Translations under genes and position numbers: made by a program
Notes under the pieces: generated by a model
The model's input: the letters and a program-made list of their open reading frames with translations, nothing else
Told to the model about the DNA's origin: nothing
Databases searched by the model: none
Shown: positions 48,070-57,873 of the stretch, piece after piece
Layout: every line of letters starts with the position of its first letter
Numbering within the stretch: the stretch's first letter is position 1
From: Bosea sp. BIWAKO-01
GTDB lineage: Bacteria > Pseudomonadota > Alphaproteobacteria > Rhizobiales > Beijerinckiaceae
Direction: 5' to 3'
Length of the DNA stretch: 64,000 nt
Assembly: GCF_001748145.1 (NCBI RefSeq)
Contig: NZ_BCQA01000001.1
Span: 5,172,501-5,236,500 of the forward strand

Positions 48070-48564
48070 ATGAGCCGCCTCGACAGTTTTATCCGCCGCC
48101 TCGAAGCCCAGCGCCGCATCCTCGACTGGGCGGCAAAGTCCGTCACCAACAGCAATGGGCTCGTGCTCGAGCTTGGCCTCGGCAATGGCCGCACATACGA
48201 TCATCTGCGCGAAATCCTGCCGAAGCGGGAGATTTATGCCTTCGACCGTGAGGCCAGGGCCAATCCGCGTTCGATGCCTCCGGAGAGCGCGCTGGTGCTC
48301 GGCGACATGGCAAAGACGCTACCGGACTTCGTGGAGCGCCATGGCCGCAGTGCCGCGTTGATCCATGTCGACGCCACAACAGGTGTGCCGGAACGCGACC
48401 GAATCCATCTGGCCTGGTTGCCGGAGCATGTTGCCGCACTCGCGCAGGACGATGCACTCATCATCAGCGGCTCCAATCTTGAACACCCTGCGCTGGTTGC
48501 CGTTTCACTCCCCGATGGTATCCCGGAAGGGCGTTACTTCGCCTATCGCCGCGCGGCTCCGTAA
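48070..48564 (+). CDS. Class I SAM-dependent methyltransferase (Methyltransf_17-like)
   Basis: The product is 164 residues. The SAM motif I is VLELGLGNGRTYDHL and motif II IYAFDREA. It looks like the short stand-alone methyltransferase family Methyltransf_17 found in alphaproteobacteria. Substrate unknown. It starts with ATG 48070; the frame is open upstream without a good start. Confidence 0.78.
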   Translation: MSRLDSFIRRLEAQRRILDWAAKSVTNSNGLVLELGLGNGRTYDHLREILPKREIYAFDREARANPRSMPPESALVLGDMAKTLPDFVERHGRSAALIHVDATTGVPERDRIHLAWLPEHVAALAQDDALIISGSNLEHPALVAVSLPDGIPEGRYFAYRRAAP

Positions 48565-48621
48565 AGTGCGCACTCGCAAGCCTGAGCCGATGGCCAGCCG
48601 AGGCCTGTCTGAGGAGACGAC

Positions 48622-50166
48622 ATGACCGGAGGCATCCACCACCTCACTCTGATCACCCGTGATGCGCAGGCCAATGTCGATTTCTACGTCGGCTTCCTCG
48701 GCCTGCGCCTCGTCAAGCAGACCGGCGGCTACGAGGATGCGGAGCAACTCCACCTGTTCTACGGCGACCGCCTGGGTTCGCCTGGCTCGCTCGTCACCTT
48801 TCTCGTCTGGCAGGACGGCTCGCCAGGTCGGGTCGGACATGGGCAGGTGAGCGAGATCGCGCTGGCCGTGCCACCGGCGAGCATCGGCTTTTGGCTGACG
48901 CGGGCACTGACGCAGCGTGTGCCCACTGAGGGACCGAAGCAGGAATTCGGCGAGCCCGTCTTGCGTTTGCGCGACCCCGACGGGGTGATCGTGAAGCTCG
49001 TGGGTACGGATATGGCGGCCGCGGCGCCATGGCAGGCTCCCGGGATCGCTCCCGAGGATGCGATCCGCCGGGTCCGCGGCGCAACCATCCTGTCCGAAAC
49101 GCGGGAGGAAACGACCGCCTTCGTCGCACGCTTCGGCTACCGGCCAGCCGCGGCCACGTCGGCTGTTCAGCGCATGGTGTCCGACAGTGGCGACGTCATC
49201 GATATCCGCGATGCCGGCGGGTTCTGGCCCGGTGCTCCAGGCACGGGCATCGCAGACCATGTCGCCTTCCGGGCGAGGGATGAGGCTGCAGTGAAGGCCA
49301 TCGAAAGTTCTCTGGCACGCCTCAATTCCTCGGTCACCACGCTTCACGACAGGAAATACTTCACCTCTCTCTATGTTCGCGAACCCGGCGGAACCCTGAT
49401 TGAACTGGCGAGCGACGGCCCGGGATTTACGGTCGACGAGCCCGAGGACAGGCTTGGAACCAGCCTGATGGTTCCTCCATCTGATGCCAGCCGGGCCTCC
49501 GAGATCCGTGTCGTGCTGCCGCAATTCTCCCTGCCGGGGGAACCTCGCATGACCTATCGCGATCTGCCCTTCGTGCACCGTTTCCATGTGCCCGCAACGA
49601 CGGACGGCACCACTCTCGTGCTGCTCCACGGCACCGGCGGCAACGAGGCGGATCTGATGCCGCTGGCGCACCGGATCGCGCCGGAAGCGACCTTGCTCGG
49701 CGTGCGTGGACGCAGCACCGAGGAGGGGACGGCACGCTGGTTTCGCCGATCGTCGCCGACCGAATTCGATCAGGCCGATATTCGTGCCGAGGCCGCCGCC
49801 TTCGCGGCCTTTGTCGAGAGTGCGACAAAGGATTACGGGCTGGACCCGGCACGCACGACTTATCTCGGCTATTCCAACGGCGCGAACTTCCTTGCCGCGA
49901 TGATGCAGATCCATCCTGGCCCGATCCGCAGGGCCATCCTGCTGCGCGCGATGAACGTGCTCGAACCGCCGCAGGAGACCGACCTTGCAGGGGCGGATAT
50001 CCTGATCCTGGCCGGGGCTTCCGATCCCTTTGGTGTGCAGGCAGCGGAGCTGGAAACGCGGCTGAGGCAAGCCGGCGCCCAGGTCGATGCGCAAGTGATC
50101 GCAGCGGGACATGAGCTGTCGGAGGCCGATGCGGCCGCTGCCAAGGTCTGGCTGGCGGCACGCTGA
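48622..50166 (+). CDS. Fusion of VOC ring-cleaving dioxygenase and alpha/beta-hydrolase
   Basis: The product is 514 residues. Residues 3-130 and 150-275 are two vicinal-oxygen-chelate modules (metal His in GIHHLTLI, a second His in GRVGHGQVSE, Glu in PGGTLIELAS). Residues 310-514 form a carboxylesterase/phospholipase-type hydrolase with LLHGTGGNEADL, nucleophile LGYSNGAN, Asp in GASDPF and His in AAGHELS. In Bacillus the same two activities are the separate MhqO and MhqD of quinone defence, so a role in clearing hydroquinones is plausible. Confidence 0.85.
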   Translation: MTGGIHHLTLITRDAQANVDFYVGFLGLRLVKQTGGYEDAEQLHLFYGDRLGSPGSLVTFLVWQDGSPGRVGHGQVSEIALAVPPASIGFWLTRALTQRVPTEGPKQEFGEPVLRLRDPDGVIVKLVGTDMAAAAPWQAPGIAPEDAIRRVRGATILSETREETTAFVARFGYRPAAATSAVQRMVSDSGDVIDIRDAGGFWPGAPGTGIADHVAFRARDEAAVKAIESSLARLNSSVTTLHDRKYFTSLYVREPGGTLIELASDGPGFTVDEPEDRLGTSLMVPPSDASRASEIRVVLPQFSLPGEPRMTYRDLPFVHRFHVPATTDGTTLVLLHGTGGNEADLMPLAHRIAPEATLLGVRGRSTEEGTARWFRRSSPTEFDQADIRAEAAAFAAFVESATKDYGLDPARTTYLGYSNGANFLAAMMQIHPGPIRRAILLRAMNVLEPPQETDLAGADILILAGASDPFGVQAAELETRLRQAGAQVDAQVIAAGHELSEADAAAAKVWLAAR

Positions 50167-50269
50167 AGATCCTCAGGAAGAGCTGAATGAATTGCAGGCA
50201 AACCCTTCCGTGGGCGCGGCCCATGGCTTAAAGGCGCGGGACCTCCCTGGAATTTGGTCCCGTAGAAGC

Positions 50270-51892
50270 ATGATTCGTCTCGAGAACATCGGCAAGCAGA
50301 ACGGCAAGCAGATTGTCTTCATCGAGGCATCCGCGGCGCTCCAGAAAGGAGAGAAGGTCGGCCTTGTCGGCCCCAATGGCGCCGGCAAGACAACGCTCTT
50401 CCGCATGATCACGGGGCAGGAGGCGCCCGACGAGGGCCTCGTGGCTGTCGATCGTGGCGTGACGATCGGCTATTTCAGCCAGGACGTGGGCGATATGTCC
50501 GGCCGCAGCGCCGTCTCCGAGGTCATGGACGGCGCGGGCCCGGTCAGTGCCGTCGCGACCGAGCTCAAGGAGCTCGAGACTGCCATGGCCGATCCCGACC
50601 GCGCAGACGAGATGGACGAGATCATTACGCGCTATGGCGAGGTCCAGGGACGGTTCGAGGAGCTCGACGGCTACGCCATGGATGGGCGGGCGCGCGAGGT
50701 GCTCGCCGGCCTCGGTTTCAGCCAGGAGATGATGGACGGCGATGTCGGTGCTCTCTCCGGCGGCTGGAAGATGCGCGTCGCGCTGGCCAGGATCCTGCTC
50801 ATGCGCCCAGACGCCATGCTGCTCGACGAGCCGAGCAACCATCTCGACCTGGAGAGCCTGATCTGGCTCGAGGACTTCCTGAAGGGCTATGACGGCGCGC
50901 TGCTCATGACTTCGCATGACCGCGAATTCATGAACCGGATCGTCGACAAGATCGTCGAGATCGACGGTGGGGCGCTGACGACCTATTCGGGCGATTACGA
51001 GTTCTACCAGCAGCAGCGCGCGCTCAGCGAGAAGCAGCAGCAGGCCCAGTTCGAGCGCCAGCAGGCGATGCTCGCCAAGGAGATCAACTTCATCGAGCGC
51101 TTCAAGGCGCGCGCCTCGCATGCCGCGCAGGTGCAAAGCCGTGTGAAGAAGCTAGAGAAGATCGACCGCGTCGAGCCGCCCAAGCGCCGCCAGACTGTCC
51201 AGTTCGAATTCCTGCCAGCACCGCGTTCCGGCGAGGACGTGGTCACCCTGAAGAACGTGCACAAGCGCTATGGCAGCCGCAGCATCTATGACGGGCTTGA
51301 TTTCCAGGTGCGCCGCAAGGAGCGCTGGTGCGTGATGGGCATCAACGGCGCCGGCAAATCGACGCTGTTGAAGCTGGTGACGGGAGCCACCGAGCCGGAC
51401 GACGGCACGGTCGCGCTGGGTGGCACCATCAAGCTGGGTTACTTCGCCCAGCACGCCATGGAGGTGCTGGACGGTGACGCCACCGTGTTCCAGTCGCTTG
51501 AAGACTCGTTTCCCCAGGCGGGGCAGGGCTCCCTGCGTGCACTGGCCGGCTGTTTCGGCTTTTCCGGCGACGATGTCGAGAAGCGGTGCAGGGTCCTGTC
51601 CGGTGGCGAGAAGGCCCGGCTGGTGATGGCGAAGATGCTCTACGATCCGCCGAACTTCCTGGTGCTGGACGAGCCCACCAATCACCTGGATATCGCGACG
51701 AAGGAGATGCTCATCACGGCCTTGGCGCAATATGAGGGGACCATGCTGTTCGTCTCGCACGACCGCCATTTCCTTGCCGCACTGTCCAACCGGGTTCTCG
51801 AACTGACCCCCGAGGGCGTTCACACCTATGGCGGCGGCTATACGGAATACGTAGCGCGCACGGGCCAGGAGGCTCCCGGCCTGCGGAGCTGA
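50270..51892 (+). CDS. ABC-F family ATPase (YbiT/Uup type)
   Basis: The product is 540 residues: two nucleotide-binding domains without membrane spans. Domain 1 has GPNGAGKTT, LSGGWKMRVALARIL and LLDEPSNHLDLE; domain 2 has GINGAGKST, LSGGEKARLVMAKML and LDEPTNHLD. A charged linker (about 245-315) joins them. ABC-F proteins act at the ribosomal E site. Start ATG 50270 is where domain 1 begins; the frame extends upstream without meaning. Confidence 0.9.
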   Translation: MIRLENIGKQNGKQIVFIEASAALQKGEKVGLVGPNGAGKTTLFRMITGQEAPDEGLVAVDRGVTIGYFSQDVGDMSGRSAVSEVMDGAGPVSAVATELKELETAMADPDRADEMDEIITRYGEVQGRFEELDGYAMDGRAREVLAGLGFSQEMMDGDVGALSGGWKMRVALARILLMRPDAMLLDEPSNHLDLESLIWLEDFLKGYDGALLMTSHDREFMNRIVDKIVEIDGGALTTYSGDYEFYQQQRALSEKQQQAQFERQQAMLAKEINFIERFKARASHAAQVQSRVKKLEKIDRVEPPKRRQTVQFEFLPAPRSGEDVVTLKNVHKRYGSRSIYDGLDFQVRRKERWCVMGINGAGKSTLLKLVTGATEPDDGTVALGGTIKLGYFAQHAMEVLDGDATVFQSLEDSFPQAGQGSLRALAGCFGFSGDDVEKRCRVLSGGEKARLVMAKMLYDPPNFLVLDEPTNHLDIATKEMLITALAQYEGTMLFVSHDRHFLAALSNRVLELTPEGVHTYGGGYTEYVARTGQEAPGLRS

Positions 51893-52071
51893 GCTGGCAG
51901 CGGAGCTCCCTGGCCACGGCTCGCTGAGCATTCGGCGTGGCTCTCGTCAGGCTCACGGCGGGACGCGATCGGGCCTACAATTCCAGGCTGCCATCGGAGC
52001 GAGGCATTGCCGCGATCCGCGAAGCCGCTTCGAGCGCAGCCTCTGCACTCCAATCAGAAACCACGCCGCCG

Positions 52072-53877
52072 ATGCCGCCTGCAATCGACACCATGCTCAC
52101 GACGCGGCGCCCCTTCGTGCTGCTGGAGGACCGGCTCGCGGCGGCCGCATCGGCCCAACTCTATTGTGATCCGGTCGAGGTCGTTCGATGCGACCATATC
52201 GAGGAGATCTCGTCTGCGCTCGGTAGAATCGAAGACGGCCTGTCCCGGGGGCTGCATGCCGCCGGCTTCCTGAGCTACGAGCTGGGATACGCCTTCGAGC
52301 CACGCCTCGTCGCGTCGATCCCGCAGGCGAGGGCGCTTCCCCTGCTGTGGTTCGGGCTGTTTCGGGCGCCGTTGCAGCTTCCTGCAGCGCAGTTGGACCA
52401 GGCGTTTGGAGCACTGGGGCCTCCGCCTCCACTCGGCGCTGTTCGTCCGCAGCTCGATGCGCCAGCGCACGCGGCCAAGATCCAGCGTGTGCTGGACTAT
52501 CTTCACGCCGGCGACGCCTACCAGGTCAACCTGACCTTTCCGATCGACTTTCGCTACGAGGGCGATCCCCTCGCGCTCTATGCAGCCTTGCGGTCGAGCC
52601 AGCCCGTGGCGCATGGCGGCATCGTCGCCATCGACGATGCGACGATCCTGTCGGTTTCGCCGGAGCTCTTTCTCGAGGTCGAGTCGGGGCGGGCGACGAC
52701 GCGCCCGATGAAGGGAACAGCACCGCGACGCGACGGACCGGAGGCGGAGCGCGCCGCCATGGAACAGTTGCAGGCCGACCCCAAGCAACGCGCCGAGAAC
52801 CTGATGATCGTTGACCTGCTACGCAACGATCTCGGACGGGTCAGCGCCATGGGGTCGGTCGAAGTGCCAAGCCTCTTCCGGGTCGAGACCTATCCGACAT
52901 TTCACACGCTGACGTCGACGGTGACATCCAGGTTGCGTCCTGGCCTCTCGCTCGAAGACCTGCTGCGGGCTGTCTTCCCCTGCGGCTCGATCACCGGCGC
53001 GCCCAAGCTGCGGGCGATGGAGATCATCCGCGAACTCGAGGACGGGGCGCGCGATCTCTATACCGGTTCAATTGGGCAGATCTCGCCCAATGGCGATCTT
53101 CGCTTCAATGTCGCAATCCGCACGGCTACGATCTTTCCAGGGGGTGCCGGCCGCTATGGCGTTGGCGGCGGCATCGTCACGGATTCGCGTGCTGCGGACG
53201 AGTATTTCGAATGCCTGTTGAAGGCCCGTGTCCTGACCGACCTCGCCGATGATTACGGGCTGATCGAAACGCTGGGCTGGTCGCACGAGACCGGTTTTGC
53301 ACGGCTGCCCCTGCATCTCGGCCGCCTGGACCGTTCGGCAAAGGCGCTCGGCTTCCGCTTCGACCGCGATGAGGCGGAAACGCGTCTCGCTGCGCTGGTC
53401 GAGACCTTTGCGCCGCAAGGGCTGCGCCGTATCCGCCTCGAACTCCATCGCAACGGCATGCTCGATGTCGCCGCACCAGTGCTCGCTGCCGAGCCAGACC
53501 GGCCTCTCGAGGTCGTCCTCGCCGCCGCAAGGGCCGACGAGGGCGACCCATTCCTGCGATACAAGACAACGCGCCGTCGTACCTACGAGACTGCATTTGC
53601 GGCAGCCGTCGAGCGCGGCGCCGATGAAGCCGTCTTCCAAAACCGCGCGGGCTTTGTCACCGAAGCAACGCGCAGCAACATCTTCGTCGAGCGGGACGGG
53701 CTCCTGCTCACACCGCCCCTGTCCGATGGTCTCTTGCCGGGCGTGCTGCGCCAGACCCTGATCGAGAGCGGACGGGCCCTGGAGCAGCAACTGCGGCCCG
53801 GCGATCTCGCTCAAGCCGAGCACTGGTTCCTGGGCAATAGCCTGCGCGGCTTGAGGCCCGCTCGACTGACGCGCTGA
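52072..53877 (+). CDS. Aminodeoxychorismate synthase component I fused to aminodeoxychorismate lyase (PabB-PabC)
   Basis: The product is about 601 residues. The first 390 or so residues are the chorismate-binding domain (TRPMKGTAPR, RAENLMIVDLLRNDLGR, CGSITGAPKLRAMEII). The last 200 are a class IV aminotransferase-fold lyase (PLP-Lys in LRYKTTRR; ATRSNIFVE; LLPGVLRQTL). Together they make p-aminobenzoate for folate. Start is uncertain between ATG 52072 and 52093; an upstream GTG at 51937 seems too early. Confidence 0.88.
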   Translation: MPPAIDTMLTTRRPFVLLEDRLAAAASAQLYCDPVEVVRCDHIEEISSALGRIEDGLSRGLHAAGFLSYELGYAFEPRLVASIPQARALPLLWFGLFRAPLQLPAAQLDQAFGALGPPPPLGAVRPQLDAPAHAAKIQRVLDYLHAGDAYQVNLTFPIDFRYEGDPLALYAALRSSQPVAHGGIVAIDDATILSVSPELFLEVESGRATTRPMKGTAPRRDGPEAERAAMEQLQADPKQRAENLMIVDLLRNDLGRVSAMGSVEVPSLFRVETYPTFHTLTSTVTSRLRPGLSLEDLLRAVFPCGSITGAPKLRAMEIIRELEDGARDLYTGSIGQISPNGDLRFNVAIRTATIFPGGAGRYGVGGGIVTDSRAADEYFECLLKARVLTDLADDYGLIETLGWSHETGFARLPLHLGRLDRSAKALGFRFDRDEAETRLAALVETFAPQGLRRIRLELHRNGMLDVAAPVLAAEPDRPLEVVLAAARADEGDPFLRYKTTRRRTYETAFAAAVERGADEAVFQNRAGFVTEATRSNIFVERDGLLLTPPLSDGLLPGVLRQTLIESGRALEQQLRPGDLAQAEHWFLGNSLRGLRPARLTR

Positions 53878-53888
53878 AGCCTTCGAGG

Positions 53889-54554
53889 CTAGCCAGCGAG
53901 TGAGCGCGCGGTCAGGACGAAGACGGGAACATTTCCCGGATAGGGGGAAGCGGGGAACAGGTGCTGCCAGCGTCTGAACCCGGTGAAACCCGCTCGCGTG
54001 AGCAGGTCCTGCGCTGCGGCTTCCGTCAAGCCATCATGCAGGGGTAGCCGTGCGGCAAGCTCCTCTGGATAGGTGGAACGATATTGAGGAGCCACCGACC
54101 ATAATCCGTCGGATACGAGCACGAGACCGCCCGGTCGCAGAATACGATGGGCCTGCAGCAACGCTTCAATGGGGCGCTCGAGCGTCCAGAGGACATTGCG
54201 GAGCGTGACGATATCGGCGGACGCATCAGCGATCTCGGCCGCTTCGATCGTGCTGTCCTGAAACGCAATGGCGAGGCCGGCTTGCCGAGCCACCGCACGA
54301 GCGACCTCAAGCATGTTCGCAGACCCGTCGCAGGCGCGGACGCGATGCCCCAGCGACGCAGCAAGGAGGGCGCAAGCGCCCGTCCCGGTCCCGAGATCGA
54401 CAACGTCCTTGGGGCCATCCGCCTGGAAGGCCGCCTCAAGCACGGCCTGCCAGAGCTCGCGCTGGGCAACATGGGAGGCAGCACCATCAAATTTAGGGGC
54501 ACGGGCGTTCCAGTAGTCGGTGACGCCGGCCCCAACGCTTCGCTGCATCGTCAT
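53889..54554 (-). CDS. Class I SAM-dependent methyltransferase in the B12-regulated transport operon
   Basis: The product is 221 residues with a Methyltransf_11/25-type fold: motif I VVDLGTGTGACALLAA, then VRACDGSANML and the post-motif LRPGGLVLVSDG. A GAGG site lies 9 bases before ATG 54554. The gene starts 11 bases after the ATPase gene and closes the operon led by the cobalamin riboswitch. It may modify the transported compound; substrate unknown. Confidence 0.82.
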   Translation of the reverse strand: MTMQRSVGAGVTDYWNARAPKFDGAASHVAQRELWQAVLEAAFQADGPKDVVDLGTGTGACALLAASLGHRVRACDGSANMLEVARAVARQAGLAIAFQDSTIEAAEIADASADIVTLRNVLWTLERPIEALLQAHRILRPGGLVLVSDGLWSVAPQYRSTYPEELAARLPLHDGLTEAAAQDLLTRAGFTGFRRWQHLFPASPYPGNVPVFVLTARSLAG

Positions 54555-54565
54555 CTCTTTCCACC

Positions 54566-55333
54566 TCAAAAGGGTTCGATCAGGTATTCGATGCGCCTCC
54601 GGCCCGATGCGGCGCGGCGGATGGAAACCGCGACACCAAAGACATGCTGGATCAGCGCTTCGGTCATCACGGTTTCCGGCGTCCCGGCATCGACCAGCTT
54701 GCCCGCATGCAGCACGGCGATCTCGTCGCAGAAAAGCGATGCCAGGTTGAGATCGTGCAAGGCCATGATGCAGGTGATACCCAGGCGCCTGATCAGGGTC
54801 AGAATCGATAGCTGGTGCTGGATATCGAGATGGTTGGTCGGCTCGTCGAGGATGAGTTCACTCGGCATTTGCGCCAATGCGCGCGCGATATGGACGCGCT
54901 GGCGCTCGCCGCCCGATAGCGTGTGCCAGAACTGGTCATGTCGATCGGCCATATCGACGCGTGCCAGCGCGGCCTCGACCGCGTCTTCGTCGGCCGCTGT
55001 CCAGGACGCGAGTGCGCCGCGATGCGGGGTCCGTCCGAGCCTGACGACGTCGCATACGGAGAGCTGGATTTCGGTCGTCGCCTGCTGCTCGACAAAGGCC
55101 AGGCGCCGGGCGAGGTCGTGCCGCGACAAGGTGCCGATCTCGCGGTCATCCAGCGTCACCACGCCGCTTGCAACCTTGCGCAGGCGACACAGCAGCCTCA
55201 ACAGGCTCGACTTTCCCGAACCGTTGGGGCCGATGAGACCGAGGATCTTTCCGGGTTCGGCGTGCAGCGTCACGCCGTCCACGATCATGCGCCCTCCGGC
55301 GCTCCAACGGACGTCGCGCGCGGCCAGTGTCAT
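54566..55333 (-). CDS. FecE/BtuD-type ABC transporter ATPase
   Basis: The product is 255 residues. Walker A is GPNGSGKSS, signature LSGGERQRVHIARAL, Walker B ELILDEPTNHLD, switch His in ALHDLN. It is the energy unit for the permease encoded just upstream; start and stop overlap in ATGA form. The longer open frame upstream reads the permease gene out of frame. Confidence 0.92.
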   Translation of the reverse strand: MTLAARDVRWSAGGRMIVDGVTLHAEPGKILGLIGPNGSGKSSLLRLLCRLRKVASGVVTLDDREIGTLSRHDLARRLAFVEQQATTEIQLSVCDVVRLGRTPHRGALASWTAADEDAVEAALARVDMADRHDQFWHTLSGGERQRVHIARALAQMPSELILDEPTNHLDIQHQLSILTLIRRLGITCIMALHDLNLASLFCDEIAVLHAGKLVDAGTPETVMTEALIQHVFGVAVSIRRAASGRRRIEYLIEPF

Positions 55334-56367
55334 GCCGGTCGCCTTGCGCGATAGAGTATGAAGGCGAAAGCCGGGGCGCCAAACAGCGCCGTCACGACGC
55401 CGATCGGCAGAATCTGCTGCGGCACCAGCGTCCGCGACAGGATGTCGGCCAGGATCATGAAGATCGCACCGATGATCAGGCATGCCGGGAGCAGCCGGGC
55501 ATGGGCCGGGCCCGTCAGGAAGCGCGCCGCGTGGGGTATGACGAGACCGACGAACCCGATCGTGCCGACGATGCTGACCATGGTCGCGGTCATGACGGCT
55601 GTCGTCACGAACAGCACGATGCGCACACGGGTCACCGCCACGCCCAATGCGGCAGCGGCATCCGCCCCGAAGGCGAACGCATCGAGCGCCTTTGTATGGA
55701 AGATACAGACGGCGAAGCCCGCGAAGGCCACTGGCGTGGCGAGCCAGACATCGGGCCAGCGCACGCCCCCGAAATTGCCGAGGAGCCAGAACATCACGCC
55801 GCGGGCCTGTTCGGCACTGGCCAGCGTGGTGACGATCGTCGCGGTCGCCGCATTGAAAAGCTGCGATCCGGCGACGCCTGCGAGAATCACACGGTCGGTC
55901 GCGCCGCCGGCCCCTGCGGCGAGCAAGGCGACGATGACGAGCGCGGCAATGGCGCCGAGGAAGGCACCGCCGGATATGCTGAGCGCAGCGCCGCCGAAGC
56001 CCAGGATCATCACCGCGACCGCACCCGTCGAGGCTCCGGCCGAGATCCCGAGGATATAAGGTTCTGCGAGAGGATTGCGCAGAAGCGCCTGCAGGATCGC
56101 GCCCGAAAGCGCGAGCGCACCGCCGCAGAGGGCCGCCACCACAGCCCGGCTCAACCGGTAGTCGAAGATGACGCCCTGCTGGATCGCGCTTACGGGGTAA
56201 TCGAGATCGAACAACCCGTTGCCGACGGCCTTGAAGACCGTGGCAAGCGGGATCGACATTTCGCCGATCGTCACGGCGAGCGCGATCGCGAGTATCAGCA
56301 GGGCGAAGGCGAGGATCGCTACTGCGCCCCTCGCCAACCAGTTGGGCCGAGCCACTCCATGGCTCAC
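55330..56367 (-). CDS. FecCD/BtuC-type ABC transporter permease
   Basis: The product is 345 residues with about ten membrane helices. The family segments LRNPLAEPYILGISAGASTGA and FVGLVIPHAARFL are present. FecCD permeases carry cobalamin, haem or siderophores. The upstream cobalamin riboswitch favours a corrinoid. It overlaps both neighbours by four bases. Confidence 0.92.
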   Translation of the reverse strand: MSHGVARPNWLARGAVAILAFALLILAIALAVTIGEMSIPLATVFKAVGNGLFDLDYPVSAIQQGVIFDYRLSRAVVAALCGGALALSGAILQALLRNPLAEPYILGISAGASTGAVAVMILGFGGAALSISGGAFLGAIAALVIVALLAAGAGGATDRVILAGVAGSQLFNAATATIVTTLASAEQARGVMFWLLGNFGGVRWPDVWLATPVAFAGFAVCIFHTKALDAFAFGADAAAALGVAVTRVRIVLFVTTAVMTATMVSIVGTIGFVGLVIPHAARFLTGPAHARLLPACLIIGAIFMILADILSRTLVPQQILPIGVVTALFGAPAFAFILYRARRPA

Positions 56368-57392
56368 TTGGTGAGGCCGAAGCTCTTGATGCCGTTGGCC
56401 AGCGCCTCGATACCGTCGATCGTATCAAGCCCGGCCCTGGTCGCGCCGACATCCATGATCACGATCCGCTGCTGCCGGCTGGCGTCGAGCTTGCTCGCAA
56501 CCGCGTCGGTCTTGAGGAAGTCGAGCTTGAGATTGATGTCGTCTGCCGGGAAACGCCGGCGATCCATCTTGACCACGACGATGACGGCAGGGTTGGCGGA
56601 AGCGACCGTCTCCCAACCGACCAGCGGCCATTCCTCATTGGTGGTGATGACGTTCCGGGCGCCGAGCTTCGACAGGATATAGGCAGGCACGCCATTCTTG
56701 CCGGCCAGGAAGGCGTCCCCCTTGATGTCCTTGCTGGAGAACCAGACGACGACAGGAACATCCTGCGGCTTGATCCCGGCAACTGAAGCGACCGCCTTGT
56801 CCTCGCGCGCCTTCAATTCGGCGACCAGAGCTTCGGCGCGATCGGAGACATCGAAGATCTGCCCGAACTCGCGAATATTGCGGTAGACGAGTTCCATCGT
56901 GAACATCTGCGTGCGAACGCCGTCGCCAGGCCCGGAATTGTCCTTGCCGACGCAGTCGGTGGGCGAGACGTAGGTCGGCACCTTCAGCTTCGCAAACTGG
57001 TCGCGCTTGCCGACGATGCCGTTGGGACCGATGTGCCATTCGAACATCGCAGTCACGAGGTCGGGTTCCTGGGCGACGACCGCCTCGAAACTCGGATCGT
57101 TGTCGGCAAGCCGCTTCACCTTGGCGTTGACCGCCTCATAGGGCTTCGCAACAGGGCTGAACCACACGGCTGTGCCCACGACCTTGTCGCCGAGCCCGAG
57201 TGCGTAGAGGATTACGGTCTGCGTCTGTCCGACCGCCACGACGCGCTTTGGCGCCTGGTTGAACGTTATCGTCTCCCGGCAATTCTCCAGCGTCAGCGGA
57301 TACTGCGTCGGCGCGGCCAAGGCCGCTCCGGACATCGACATGCCGATGGCTGCGACGAACGAAAGGCAAGAAAGGCGTGCGGCGCTGCGCAT
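56364..57392 (-). CDS. BtuF/FepB-like periplasmic binding protein under B12 riboswitch control
   Basis: The product is 342 residues: a signal peptide (1-27), then a TroA/BtuF-type domain (PKRVVAVGQTQTVILYALGLG, and DPSFEAVVAQEPDLVTAMF). Siderophore receptors share this fold, so substrate identity rests on the riboswitch about 290 bases upstream. ATG 57392 has a GGAGA site ahead. First gene of a four-gene operon (receptor, permease, ATPase, methyltransferase). Confidence 0.87.
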   Translation of the reverse strand: MRSAARLSCLSFVAAIGMSMSGAALAAPTQYPLTLENCRETITFNQAPKRVVAVGQTQTVILYALGLGDKVVGTAVWFSPVAKPYEAVNAKVKRLADNDPSFEAVVAQEPDLVTAMFEWHIGPNGIVGKRDQFAKLKVPTYVSPTDCVGKDNSGPGDGVRTQMFTMELVYRNIREFGQIFDVSDRAEALVAELKAREDKAVASVAGIKPQDVPVVVWFSSKDIKGDAFLAGKNGVPAYILSKLGARNVITTNEEWPLVGWETVASANPAVIVVVKMDRRRFPADDINLKLDFLKTDAVASKLDASRQQRIVIMDVGATRAGLDTIDGIEALANGIKSFGLTK

Positions 57393-57651
57393 TGAAGTCT
57401 CCGATAGCGTCGAGCGGCGGCATGCCTCGCGAGGCGCGGGGCCCTCGCATGGCTGACCCTGTAATGTAACAGTATTACAATTTTGATAGACTGCTCGATA
57501 CGTCTGCGTCAAGCGCTCTGCCGCGGCTGCGACGGCGTGGTTCAGCATCATGGACATGGAATTCATCGCTCCCCGAGATGACGAGCCGGGAGCTTGAGCG
57601 GATAGGTTCGGGGGTGTCGGTCCACGACCTGCCGCCGACGCAAATCCCCCC

Positions 57652-57866
57652 GGACACCCCGCCCGAAAGACGCTTCTGCGATCAGGGCAGGTCTCCTGGC
57701 TCGCGGGTCAGCGCTGGCTTCGCCCGGCCTTCCCGGCGCGAGAGCGCCAGTGGACGATGGGAGAAGAGCTCGCCGCTTACAGTTGCGGGGGCAGCCTCGG
57801 ATTCGGCGCAGGGCGCCTCACCGAATTCCCTCTTAGCTTCGGGCCTGGACCCGAGGAACCTTGATC
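57652..57866 (-). promoter_or_regulatory. Cobalamin riboswitch leading the BtuFCD-like operon
   Basis: On the minus strand the aptamer has the AAGAGGGAA segment, the core GCTGCCCCCGCAACTGTAAG and the B12 box GCCAGGAGACCTGCC (57686-57700). These are the conserved parts of the adenosylcobalamin-type riboswitch. A GC-rich downstream element (57652-57666) is shared with the nrdA riboswitch. It should lower transporter expression when B12 is plentiful. Confidence 0.93.
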
Positions 57867-57873
57867 GCGGCCG

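Noticed and set aside
54566..56452. A 628-residue minus-strand open frame suggesting a permease-ATPase fusion
   Set aside because: The upstream part is the permease gene read out of frame, and the ATPase has its own ATG at 55333 in an ATGA overlap.
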